From NCBI GenBank assembly GCA_001584585.1, contig LSYV01000019.1, positions 1,204,524 to 1,215,073 of the forward strand: 10,550 nt of DNA, in the 5' to 3' direction. Position numbers and translations under genes: made by a program. Each line of letters begins with the position of its first letter. Position 1 is the first letter of the stretch. The DNA comes from Gonium pectorale (Eukaryota > Chlorophyta > Chlorophyceae > Chlamydomonadales > Volvocaceae). Shown here piece after piece: positions 1 through 7,339 of this stretch. Below the pieces are notes generated by a model, which had not been told where the DNA came from, searched no databases, and saw nothing but the letters and a program-made list of their open reading frames with translations.

Positions 1-24
1 GACCTGGCTGACTTGGACGTGTAG
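1..24 (+). CDS. Possible C-terminal end of an upstream plus-strand gene
   Basis: Read from base 1, frame 1 gives seven codons (DLADLDV) and then a TAG stop at 22-24. A TGTAA polyadenylation motif follows about 145 nt later, which is a normal 3' UTR length for volvocine algae. That pairing is the only reason to suspect a gene end here. Eight codons are too few to identify a family, and a stop is common by chance. The codons are GC-ending (CTG, GAC, GTG), as in the real exons of this window, but the sample is tiny. Confidence 0.25.
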   Translation, partial: DLADLDV

Positions 25-168
25 CCGCGGGCGCTCCTTTTCGGGAGTGTCTCACATCACTTCCTAGCGCTCGCCCCGCGGTTTTCGTGTGCGCTGTGCC
101 CTCAGTACTTGCCGTGCGCGGTGGACTGTGCTCGTCCTGGTCCGGTGTGCGTTAGCACTTGGTGACTT

Positions 169-173
169 TGTAA
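169..173 (+). terminator. TGTAA polyadenylation signal candidate, plus strand
   Basis: TGTAA is the usual polyadenylation motif of chlamydomonadalean algae. Here it lies 145 nt after the possible TAG stop at 22-24, so it could end the transcript of the gene that enters the window from the left. Two more copies occur at 331-335 and 352-356, inside a tandem duplication. Cleavage would be expected 10 to 20 nt downstream. The motif is short and may be coincidental. Confidence 0.3.
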
Positions 174-189
174 CTTCTTAGTCCTAAAT

Positions 190-1130
190 AAGCGTGTGTT
201 CGAGCTGTCGAGCTTTACGGCGTGGGCTTGGCACTGGTGGTTATACATGGTAGGGCCTTTCGGTCCGTGACTGAGGGTCCTGTACCCGTGCATGGACACA
301 TGGCACGAGGTACGGCGCCCCCGGTCCCAATGTAACATTTCGTCCTAACAATGTAACATTTCGTCCTAACAAGTCTGAGCCGACCACAACCCTGCTCAGC
401 GATCACTACCAAGAGGGAGGCTGGCCCACGGGGCCCTGAGGCTGGCCTCATCTAGCACCGTGACATTCCGTGACCGAACTTGTGGAAGTCGTGCCCCACT
501 GCCCCTCAGGCATGCGTGGTTGGGTGTACAAGGGCCCACAGGTGCGCTAGGCCGTAGAGCCTTGATCGGCAAGGGCCCCGGCTGGATTACGAGCTTTCGC
601 ATCACTAAGAGCTGACATCGTCTGACAGGCTAGAAGATGAGATAGGTATGTCTGTGTACGGCACGGTTGCACACTGCAGGTGCTCGCATGGCTACGTGCT
701 GTTCCCCTCACTAAGTCCTAGCTAATGGTGTTATCTGATGCTAAATGTCGAGTGACAGGGGTCCATCTGTTGCTATCTCCTGCGCGTCTGAACGCCAGCT
801 CCCCACCTGACCCCGCTCATCACCAATTGCAAATGCGCGGACACAGCGGTGACCTCGGCACATGCTGACTACACTGCTGCGACCGTGCCCACTTGTATGT
901 GAGTGGGGCGCCAGGATTCACAGGCTCGGGAACGCAACGGCGTGCACAGCGCCCACAAACGCGCACCGAATGAGGCCCACAAACCCGTGGGGCCCACAAC
1001 GCTGTTTACTCCCCCAACACCGCACATGCCCTCTCCCTCCCGGCTCCACTGTACGCAGTTAATTGGGCGAACACTGACTTCCAGCGAACGCCCAGCAAAG
1101 AAAAAGGAACATGGAGCAGTCCAGAACCGA
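190..1130. other. Non-coding intergenic stretch
   Basis: No reading frame here shows a recognisable domain, biased codon use or credible splice structure. The open frames present (for example at 862-1062 and 903-1325) give Pro/His/Arg/Cys-rich, low-order protein unlike the real exons nearby. Base composition is visibly less GC-rich than in the coding exons. Besides the duplication at 329-370, there are three close copies of GCCCACAA(A)C at 951-960, 975-984 and 992-1000. I see no RNA gene or transposon terminus. Confidence 0.6.
329..370 (+). repeat. Perfect 2 x 21 bp tandem duplication containing TGTAA
   Basis: Bases 329-349 and 350-370 are identical 21-mers, head to tail without a spacer. 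Each copy contains TGTAAC, so the duplication doubles a polyadenylation-like motif on the plus strand. The flanks are non-coding. A recent slippage or double-strand-break repair event is the simple explanation. The same unit length (21 bp) recurs in an AOX intron at 5498-5539 with a different sequence. Confidence 0.9.
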
Positions 1131-1131
1131 C

Positions 1132-1136
1132 TTACA
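1132..1136 (-). terminator. TGTAA polyadenylation signal candidate for PRPS20
   Basis: On the minus strand, 1136-1132 reads TGTAA. It is the first such motif after the PRPS20 stop at 1613-1615, giving a 3' UTR of about 490 nt, which is long but within the volvocine range. Nothing else between 1137 and 1612 matches the motif. The 1137-1612 stretch is therefore best read as the 3' UTR of PRPS20; it contains no supported gene on either strand. Confidence 0.5.
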
Positions 1137-1612
1137 TTCAAGCCTGACGCTTGTTCTTCGTGCCCCCTAAGAGGCCTCACCACCACATGTCGTAGACGCC
1201 ACGATTATGCTGCTAGGCCGCAGCACACAGCCAACCCGGGTCGTGGTGCCGGCTGCTGTCACGCCAGTGCATTTGCCGGCCCCCATGTGCGACTGGACCC
1301 AGTCTCACCCTGGCAAAGGGCATGAGGCCACGCACCAGTCGTGGCCCTGAGACATTACGGCACTTCAGTCGGCTCTTCACAGGTAGCCGTACCGCCTAAT
1401 CCAAAAAGGGGCCCGCGTGCCCAAAGCACACCATGCCAAACCATGGCGCTATGTCAAAACCGTCACGCGGTGCACCCCTGCCACGCCCCGCCACCGCGGC
1501 AACTCCAGATTCCCCTGTGCTCTTAGCTCCTAACCCCAACCCCCTCAGCGCGCCCAGACCATACCAGCCTCCCGCGGTAGCCGTGGCTCGTGTGATATCC
1601 TAGCGCCTCCAT

Positions 1613-2287
1613 TTACGCAGCCGCGGCCTTGGCCTGCAGCTTCTGGAACCGCGCGAAGTCCACGCTCTCGGGGGCCGGCTTGTAGAGACCAGCGACCATG
1701 AGCACGGTCTTCTTGTAGCGGGCGCAGCGGGCCTTCTTGCGGGCACCGGTGTTCTCATGGAGGATACCCTTGCCCACGGCCTTGTCGATCTCCGTGTACG
1801 CCTCAGCAATCAGCTTCTCAAGCCCCTTCACCTCCTCCTCTGACTTGGGCGGGTTGGCGACCAGAGACTCGGCCAGTTTAATGACCTGCAAGGCCGGCCA
1901 CAAACGTCGGCCTCCCTGCTGCCCCAACTACTCGACATTCAGCGTACCTTCTTGATGCGGGTCGCGCACGCCGACTTGTGCGACTTGTTATACATACGCC
2001 GCTCCTCGGAAATGAGCGCCCGCTTCACGGGGCTGGGCATCTTCTTCTTCTGGTCCTTGCCCTCAGCCGCCATGACCACCAGAGCACCGCGCTCCACCGG
2101 GCGGGCAACAGGGGCTGCGAATTGCAAAAAGGCGCCGCAGCCACAAAGTCAGTTCGCTGAGCCAAGCCGGAAACACAGCCCAATTCATCAGATAAAGAAG
2201 TCACGCACCAAAGGTGGGCTTAGCAGAGGTGAAGGCCGCCCGCTGGGGGCACGGCCGCAGGAGCTGGGTGCGCAGGAGGGAGGCCAT
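1613..2287 (-). CDS. PRPS20: Plastid 30S ribosomal protein bS20, nucleus-encoded, three exons
   Basis: Exons (minus strand) are 2287-2209, 2114-1948 and 1885-1613 (TAA), joined in phases 1 and 0 to give 172 residues. Introns of 94 and 62 nt use GTGCGTG/GCAG and GTACGC/GCAG. Residues 1 to about 45 are Arg/Ala/Ser-rich without acidic residues near the start ([19 protein letters not shown]), as in a chloroplast transit peptide. The rest is bS20: basic helix [20 protein letters not shown] (54-73), then [11 protein letters not shown] across the second junction, and the signature [20 protein letters not shown] (121-140). bS20 is a primary binder of the 5' domain of 16S rRNA in the small subunit. 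The start is fixed by an in-frame TGA at 2329-2327 and a good context (aaaATGG). It is longer than bacterial S20 (roughly 87 residues) because of the transit peptide and a short Ala-rich C-terminal tail. Its neighbour AOX is divergent. Confidence 0.95.
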
Positions 2288-2979
2288 TTTCCCTAAATGA
2301 TCGGCTAGAGTGAAAATGCACCTACGTCACTGCTGAGAGCCACTACCAGAGTTGACAGACTGCTCAGTCCCAGCAAGAAAGTCTCCGAAGCCTCCGTACG
2401 CTTTGGCCCGCTTTCCACCTGACGCTGCCGTCATGGGTTGCAGAATGCAGGAAGCTAATGCCTGAGTTCTGGTGGCTTCCAATCGCGAATGTCGCCCGCA
2501 TAAAAGTTTGGGACAGGGTCGGTCTGTTCTTGTATACAATTCATGCTTTGTCGACAAGCAGAACGGAGCCTAAGATCAGAGTTATACGGCGCTGAGAGCC
2601 CCGAAGCGCCCATTGGACGCCCCCCCCCCGCCCCGTGCCGCAAAAGAGAAATCTGCAGAGAAAGAGGCGGAGCGGGCGCATGAAGGCGGGGATGGAAGAA
2701 CCCCAACATGACGGTTGCCCAATGCATAACTTGTGCGAGTCTCCGGCCAAAGCCAGTGCCGCTCGAGTGCTCGAGCGGCACGAGTCGCAACCTCGGGTTC
2801 GTGCCAACGGGGGGCGAGACCCGCGCAGGCTCACGCGGGGATGGCCTGGACTGGTCCTCATTCAATTCAGTACACAACAGCAGTGACTGTCGCGTCGAGT
2901 CTGCTGTCGGCCTGGCGGTTGATTACGCAGTCGAGCAGCTGCTCACGAGTGTCAAGCCAGCCTGGCCTTGGCCGATCGT
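2288..2979. promoter_or_regulatory. Divergent promoter region between PRPS20 and AOX
   Basis: The two start codons, 2287 (minus) and 3082 (plus), are 794 bp apart and face away from each other, so this interval must hold the 5' UTR and promoter of PRPS20 and the upstream promoter of AOX. Visible elements are ACGTCA at 2324-2329 (TGACGT on the PRPS20 strand, a bZIP-type core, probably in its 5' UTR), a C9 run at 2621-2629, and the perfect palindrome at 2756-2781. I find no clear TATA box facing PRPS20. No open frame here (for example 2455-2877 minus or 2708-3031 plus) looks like protein-coding sequence. Confidence 0.7.
2756..2781. repeat. Perfect 26-bp palindrome with 12-bp arms
   Basis: Arm GTGCCGCTCGAG (2756-2767) is followed by TG and the exact reverse complement CTCGAGCGGCAC (2770-2781). 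The symmetry stops at the flanking bases (A on the left, G on the right). It lies about 200 bp upstream of the AOX TATA box and about 470 bp from the PRPS20 start. It could be a binding site for a dimeric regulator or a hairpin-forming element; no particular factor can be named from the sequence. Confidence 0.85.
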
Positions 2980-2987
2980 TATAAATA
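2980..2987 (+). promoter_or_regulatory. TATA box of AOX
   Basis: TATAAATA lies about 100 bp upstream of the AOX start codon. Transcription would be expected to begin about 25 to 30 nt downstream, near 3010, leaving a 5' UTR of roughly 70 nt. It is the best TATA match in the intergenic region and is oriented toward AOX, not PRPS20. It suggests a focused, regulated promoter, as expected for a stress- or nitrogen-responsive oxidase gene. Confidence 0.65.
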
Positions 2988-3081
2988 GGAGCCAGTCAAC
3001 ATTCATACACTCACAGCGAATAGTCTGGTAACCATACATTCGTCCTCGACCAATCTGTGCCTGACTTGAATCGTCGCGACT

Positions 3082-6000
3082 ATGCTCGCCGCACACGGCC
3101 TCTACATGCTGGCGCCCGGCATCGCGGTCCCGGGAGCCATCGCCTCTGCCTCGCGTCTGCTTGGCACGAGCCTTGCGGCGGCGGCCAACCACCATGGTGC
3201 GGCATATCACCATGGTGCTGCCCCAACCCTTCCGCTTCGCGGGCTCCGCTGGGCCCACGGCGACGCCGCGGCTGCACCGGTCAGCATCTCGACGTCACGT
3301 GCTAAATACTTTCTTCTATATGCAGTTGTTAGAGTGGCACTGTCGTGTGCAACTTCATGTGTGATTTCCACACAACAGCCAGCTCCCGCAAGCCACCCTG
3401 TCCCTTCGCATACGTCAGAGAGCCTCAAGCTAAACATCCACCGCATGCGTCTCATCTTTGTCGACTACGGAGCCCCTCGACACGGACATCCCCCCCTTCA
3501 CTAACCAGTGCAACTCCCCAACACCCCGCTTCCCGGTCCCGCTTTCCGGCAGGGCACCGCCAACGCGGAGGCGGGCGAGCAGGTGCCCCCACATGAGCAG
3601 ACGCACTCGCCGCCCACGTCCCTCAAGGTCGGGGGCTCCTTCGCCGCCGGCGCAGTGGCGCCCCACCCGGGCATCAAGACCAGTGTGGTCGCCGCTGCGG
3701 CCCGCTTCACCGAGAGCCACATGCCCCACCCCGCCTACTCGGCCGACTACCTGGAGTCCGTGCGGCCCACCCACCTGGAGCCCCAGAAGGTGAGGCAAGG
3801 CGACCAAGCGGGTCGTTGCCTAGCAGCTCGGCTTGTATCGGCCACAACCTGGCTTCCTCCCACGTGACCAAGGTCGCCCGTCCCCCGCGTATGTGCACGT
3901 GCGACGAACAGTCGCACACGCCACCACACCGCGGGCCCCATAACACAGCACCAACAACTCGTCTTCACTCGATGGCCGTGCGTACCGTATCGTACGCCGT
4001 CCCCCTAGCCGCAACAAGCAAGTGGGCATGCACGATATGGTGCTTAGTCCGCCGACCAAGCGTCGGGGCCCACTTTCGCATCGCCTGACCCCCGCCCCGC
4101 CTCGTCCCCGCACCTCGGCAACAGACAGGTGATAGGTAACAGTTTACGGGTTGGGATTGGGTCTACTCCTTGCCCTCCCTCCTGCTGAACACCTGGCATT
4201 CCCTCCCTGCAGTTGCACCGGGCCATGGCACATCACCCGTGTGGCATGTAGGTGCCGCCCAGCTTTTGTCAGAAACCTTCAAAGATGGGTATAGCCCTCA
4301 TCGTTTACCGACGCCCTCCCGCCGCTCCGCGGCCCTCCCCCTCCCCCAGCTGTACCAACACGTGGGCATGCGCACCGTGTGGCTGGCCCGCTGGCTGTTC
4401 GACCGCGCCACCGGCTACAGCCCCGTCATGACGGAGGCGCAGTGGCTGCGGCGCGTGATCTTCCTGGAGACGGTGGCGGGCGTGCCCGGCATGGTGGCGG
4501 GCATGGTGCGCCACCTCAAGTCGCTGCGGACCATGCAGCGCGACCACGGTGCGCCTTGAGTGGGGGCGGGGCGGAGCGGTGGAATGCGGGGCGGTGGGGT
4601 GCGGGCCGTGGGGTGCGGGGCGGTGGGGAGAGCCGGTATATGCCGATGCGGTGGGGCGGAGAGATGCGATTGTGTCGGGGGGCAAGCAAAAGGATGCTAT
4701 TCTGGTCGCCGCGTCGGCCTTAGCAGCCCCAAGGTTCCCAGGGTTGACGCCGTGGTGCGACACCTCGAGTCGCGCCGGGTCCGTTGGCGGGATGACGATG
4801 ATGCTCATCTGCTCAAGCATCGCGTGGCGGGATGCTGAGGGTGGGGTGCATGCTTTCAAATACGTATCAGAGTAATCGCGGCCGGGGGAACGGGGGGAGG
4901 GGGAGAAGGTTTGGAGGATGGTTTTCGACTTGGCCCTTGGCGGCCTGGCGCGCTGGCCGGCACGGAGCGCCTCCTCGAGTCTCCCCATTTCCGCGCCGCT
5001 CACTCCCGTGCCACGCTGCCGTGGCGCTCCCGCCGCTGTTCGCAGGCTGGATCCACACGCTTCTGGAGGAGGCGGAGAACGAGCGAATGCACCTGATCAC
5101 GTTTATGGAACTCAGGTGGGTGGGCGGGGGTCCTCGCCTCCTCCCCCTCCTCCCGCCCGTCGCGAGGAGCGTCCAGCCCGCCCCTATCACTATCAAACCC
5201 TGTATCCCCCCCCCGTCCGTAGGAAGCCCGGCCCGCTGTTCCGCGCAGCGGTGATCGCGGCACAGGGCGTCTTCTTCAACGCCTACTTTCTGGCCTACCT
5301 GCTGTCGCCGCGGACCTGCCACGCGTTCGTGGGATTCCTGGAGGTGCGTGGGTTTGACTGGCCAGTTGCAGGTCGGTGGATTGGTCGGGTTGCGTCTGTT
5401 AGTGTGGGGATGTCGGGAGGGGTACACCGTTGCGTTGGCCGGTGCGGTGTGGGAATTTGTGTGGGTGACGCATGGTCCTGCTGCGAACTGAACAAGTGGG
5501 AAAAAGGAAACGGAGACAGGGAAAAAGGAAACGGAGACAGGGAAGGCAGCCTCTACGGTCATATAACCCAGGGGATGCGGTGGTTTCAGCAGGGAGCCGA
5601 GTACATTGCATGGCGGGCGAGGGAGACGAGCAGGCGGGCCCTTCCGCCAAGTTACAAACCAACTGACACAATCTTCCTCGTCCTCAGCCGGTGCCGCCAT
5701 CCGCTCGCCGTCTCCCTTGCGTCGCCTGCAGGAGGAGGCGGTCAAAACGTACACGCACGCGCTGCAGGAGATTAATGCCGGCCGGCTGTGGCCGGACGCG
5801 CCGGCGCCGCGCATCGCGGTGCAGTACTGGGGCCTGCCGGAGAACGCCACCATGCGCGGTGGGTGGTCGGGCACAACCTGGGGGGTGGGGGTGGGGTAAT
5901 ACGGAACGGGAAACGGGTCGCATCGTGGGCACCGGGGGTGGGGGTGCGGGGCGGCACCCCGGGGCCGAGAAACAGTGGCAGCTGGTGGGAGCGCCCGGGC

Positions 6001-6291
6001 CTGCACCCTGCAGACCGCTGGGTCATGCGGCCCCAAACTAGCGATTGCTGGATAGAGGTGTGCTTTCGTGCCAAACCAGCCTCAGCCGTTTGCTTGACAA
6101 ACGCCACACATTGACACGACCCCGAGGCGACCCGGTCCCTGGCTTGAAGCGGCTCATTCCCTGCCTCTGCAGACCTGGTCCTGGCGGTCCGCGCCGACGA
6201 GGCGTGCCACGCGCACGTGAACCACACCTTCAGCAAGATCGCGCCTAACGAGACCAACCCCTTCGCCGTCGGCGCCTCACAGCTGCCGTGA
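3082..6291 (+). CDS. AOX: Mitochondrial alternative oxidase, seven exons, complete
   Basis: Exons are 3082-3279, 3553-3789, 4350-4548, 5046-5115, 5223-5343, 5732-5858 and 6173-6291 (TGA), totalling 356 residues. AOX is a di-iron ubiquinol oxidase on the matrix face of the inner mitochondrial membrane; it reduces oxygen to water and bypasses complexes III and IV. Residues 1 to about 66 form an Ala/His/Arg-rich presequence. The core carries all four iron-ligand motifs: LET (E185), NERMHL (E224, H227), LEEEA (E275, across an exon junction) and RADEACH (E327, H330). The quinol-site Thr281-Tyr282 is also present, as is [16 protein letters not shown] (249-264). The only cysteines in the core are C267 and C329, so the N-terminal regulatory cysteines of plant AOX are missing, as in fungal, protist and other algal enzymes. 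The start is fixed by an in-frame TGA at 3067-3069. The first splice junction is uncertain; an alternative (3298 to 3509) would add 21 residues. Chlamydomonas has two AOX genes, one nitrate-induced; I cannot say which this matches. Confidence 0.97.
3280..3552 (+). other. AOX intron 1, boundaries ambiguous, with bZIP/G-box-like site
   Basis: The preferred intron (GTCAGC donor, GGCAG acceptor) is 273 nt, phase 0, with a CTAAC branch-point match at 3501-3505, about 48 nt before the acceptor. The donor is weak. A second phase-consistent choice is GTGCTA at 3299 with CCAG ending at 3508, an intron of 210 nt; it keeps VSISTS and [10 protein letters not shown] in the presequence. Exon 1 stays open into the intron until a stop at 3502-3504. 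The element GACGTCACGTG at 3291-3301 overlaps this donor zone and combines a CRE-like and a G-box core. Confidence 0.6.
3790..4349 (+). other. AOX intron 2 (560 nt)
   Basis: The donor is AAG/GTGAGG and the acceptor is a C-rich tract ending CCCAG. Both are phase 0, joining HLEPQK to LYQHVGM. The inside is less GC-rich than the exons and holds no credible gene; open frames such as 3816-4088 and the region before 4350 have no domain content. I see no repeat or transposon in it. The join fits the AOX family, where a loosely conserved N-terminal segment leads into the first core helix. Confidence 0.85.
4549..5045 (+). other. AOX intron 3 (497 nt), G-rich at its 5' end
   Basis: The donor is CACG/GTGCGC and the acceptor TTCGCAG/GC, both phase 1, giving [16 protein letters not shown] across the junction. 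The first about 90 nt of the intron are strongly G-rich in the sense strand, and a second G-rich patch lies at 4883-4910. Long minus-strand open frames here (for example 4305-5003) are low-complexity His/Pro/Arg sequence and are not supported as genes. Confidence 0.85.
4585..4628 (+). repeat. Three tandem G-rich units, G-quadruplex potential
   Basis: Three consecutive units of 15, 14 and 15 nt occur at 4585-4599, 4600-4613 and 4614-4628. The first and third are identical (TGCGGGGCGGTGGGG) and the middle one is a degenerate copy. The sense strand has repeated runs of three or four G separated by 3 to 4 nt loops, which meets the usual G-quadruplex pattern in both DNA and pre-mRNA. It lies about 35 nt downstream of the intron 3 donor. 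Confidence 0.8.
5116..5222 (+). other. AOX intron 4 (107 nt)
   Basis: The donor is CTCAG/GTGGGT and the acceptor CCGTAG/G, both phase 2, so the split codon is Arg235 in MELRKPGPLF. It is the shortest AOX intron and is pyrimidine-rich (CCTCC and CCCCC runs) from about 5132 to the acceptor. The acceptor is TAG, not CAG as in the other AOX introns. Confidence 0.85.
5344..5731 (+). other. AOX intron 5 (388 nt) with a tandem duplication
   Basis: The donor is GAG/GTGCGT and the acceptor CCTGCAG/GAG, both phase 0. The junction falls within the LEEEA iron-ligand motif, between E275 and E276. The 5' half is GT-rich (GGTTTG, GTGTGG, TTGTGTGGG) and the middle holds the 21-bp tandem duplication at 5498-5539. 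No gene is supported inside it. Confidence 0.85.
5498..5539 (+). repeat. Perfect 2 x 21 bp purine-rich tandem duplication in AOX intron 5
   Basis: Bases 5498-5518 and 5519-5539 are identical 21-mers (beginning GGGAAAAAGGAAACGG) in direct head-to-tail order, followed by a partial third start, GGGAA. The unit is almost all purine on the sense strand, with two cytosines and one T-free core. It is unrelated in sequence to the other 21-bp duplication at 329-370. Purine-rich intronic motifs can act as splicing elements, but no function can be shown here. Confidence 0.9.
5859..6172 (+). other. AOX intron 6 (314 nt), G-rich with a hairpin
   Basis: The donor is GCG/GTGGGT and the acceptor CTCTGCAG/AC, both phase 1, completing Asp318 in [14 protein letters not shown] runs of 4 to 6 at 5880-5896 and 5934-5951 could form G-quadruplexes. 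GGGGTGC at 5941-5947 pairs with GCACCCC at 5954-5960 around a 6-nt loop. The 3' part is ordinary intron sequence without a gene. Confidence 0.8.
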
Positions 6292-7206
6292 AGATGGTTC
6301 GGGGTCGGCGGGTCTGACACGAGCCGCGCCACCGGCGCTGTTCGGGGCGGGGCGGGATGGCCAGAACAGGCAGTCCCTGCCGCCGTGGGAAGGCCCTCCC
6401 CCGTGGTGTGACGTGTGAGCCTTGCCGGCGCGGCGGGGCGGAGTGCGGTATGGGGGCCTGCGTGGTCCAGCACGGGGCGGTTGCTGCGGCAAGCTTCTTT
6501 GCTCTTCTCTTGTTTGTGCGCTTCCCAATGTTGCTCGTCAGGCAGTTCACTGCCGTACTGTCGCATCGTCGTCGTATTGTAGCAGTCGTAGTCGCCTTGT
6601 TCCTCGTCTCGTCACTTCTCGTCTGATCACTTTTCATAGTGTATCGTAGTGTATCTAGTGTGATGGAGCTGTCATGTTCAGCGGAGAATCTTTAGCGAAC
6701 CGTGTGCGGGGAACCCGGTTCGGCCAACCCAGAGGCATCCCGCATTTCACGGCACTGCGGGTCTTGAAGTAGAATTGATAGGCAGGAGGGGAGTGGGCAC
6801 GCGTATCATCCATGGTGTGTACAGTCAAGCGGTCGTACCGTTTGCACGGTAGGAGCACGGTAGGAGTCCATCGCCAGAGTGCCGTAAGCCATGAGCGAGC
6901 GTCAGAGGCACCGTGAGCCTTAAGAGAGGGCATGTATGCGTGGAAAAGATCCGTTCCATTATTCTTTTTGCAAAACGTAATCGTACTGCATGCCCGCTTT
7001 CCTGGGATTCTGGCCCGGCCGGCCAGTTGTCTCAGCTCACGGTGGTCTGCTGGTCGCTGGCTTCAGGCGTTGATTTAGGCGATGTATCGTCTCAACTCTG
7101 CGCCCTAGTACCCCCTTTCCCCGCGTATTGAGCGCCGCGGTCTATTCGGCGCCCTGGTACCTGATGTCCGCGAGGTCGCGAGGTTGCATACTCAACATCA
7201 CAGCCA
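6292..7206 (+). other. Probable 3' UTR of AOX, no other gene seen
   Basis: No TGTAA occurs between the AOX stop and 7207, so the AOX 3' UTR probably covers this whole stretch, about 0.9 kb. Features inside are a TCGTC/TAGTG-type degenerate simple repeat at about 6562-6662 and an 11-bp tandem duplication at 6844-6865. Open frames on both strands (6245-6637 minus, 6357-6626 plus, 6655-6933 minus) show no domain, codon bias or splice support and are not reported as genes. Confidence 0.55.
6844..6865 (+). repeat. 2 x 11 bp tandem duplication
   Basis: GCACGGTAGGA occurs twice without spacer, at 6844-6854 and 6855-6865, followed by a GT that does not continue the unit. It sits in the probable AOX 3' UTR. 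It looks like a small slippage product and I see no function for it. Confidence 0.85.
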
Positions 7207-7211
7207 TGTAA
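7207..7211 (+). terminator. TGTAA polyadenylation signal, likely for AOX
   Basis: This is the first plus-strand TGTAA after the AOX stop codon, 916 nt downstream. A second copy at 7335-7339 could serve as an alternative site. With either one the 3' UTR is roughly 0.9 to 1.1 kb, on the long side for the group, which leaves room for an undetected non-canonical earlier site. Confidence 0.55.
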
Positions 7212-7339
7212 GAATTTGAAGCGTTCCACTTGGAAGTCCCGTGTCGGACATGGAACAAAACGAACTAAGGTAAGCAGCACATATACGGCTTTGCTCCATG
7301 AGCATGCATAGCTAGCGATGTTGCAAATCAAGTTTGTAA

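Noticed and set aside
903..1325. 140-codon plus-strand open frame
   Set aside because: Composition is His/Pro/Arg/Cys-rich without domain similarity or codon bias, and it lies in intergenic sequence that overlaps the probable PRPS20 3' UTR.
4305..5003. 232-codon minus-strand open frame
   Set aside because: It is antisense to AOX exon 3 and intron 3, with low-complexity [14 protein letters not shown] protein from the G-rich repeat.
4867..6036. 389-codon minus-strand open frame across AOX introns and exons
   Set aside because: It is antisense to conserved AOX exons and gives Pro/Ser/His-rich sequence with no family similarity; long antisense frames are common in GC-rich genes.
6357..6626. Hydrophobic 89-codon frame after AOX (FFALLLFVRFPMLLV)
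   Set aside because: It lies inside the probable AOX 3' UTR, ends in a simple-repeat tract, and has no splice or promoter support; the hydrophobic stretch comes from a T/C-rich run.
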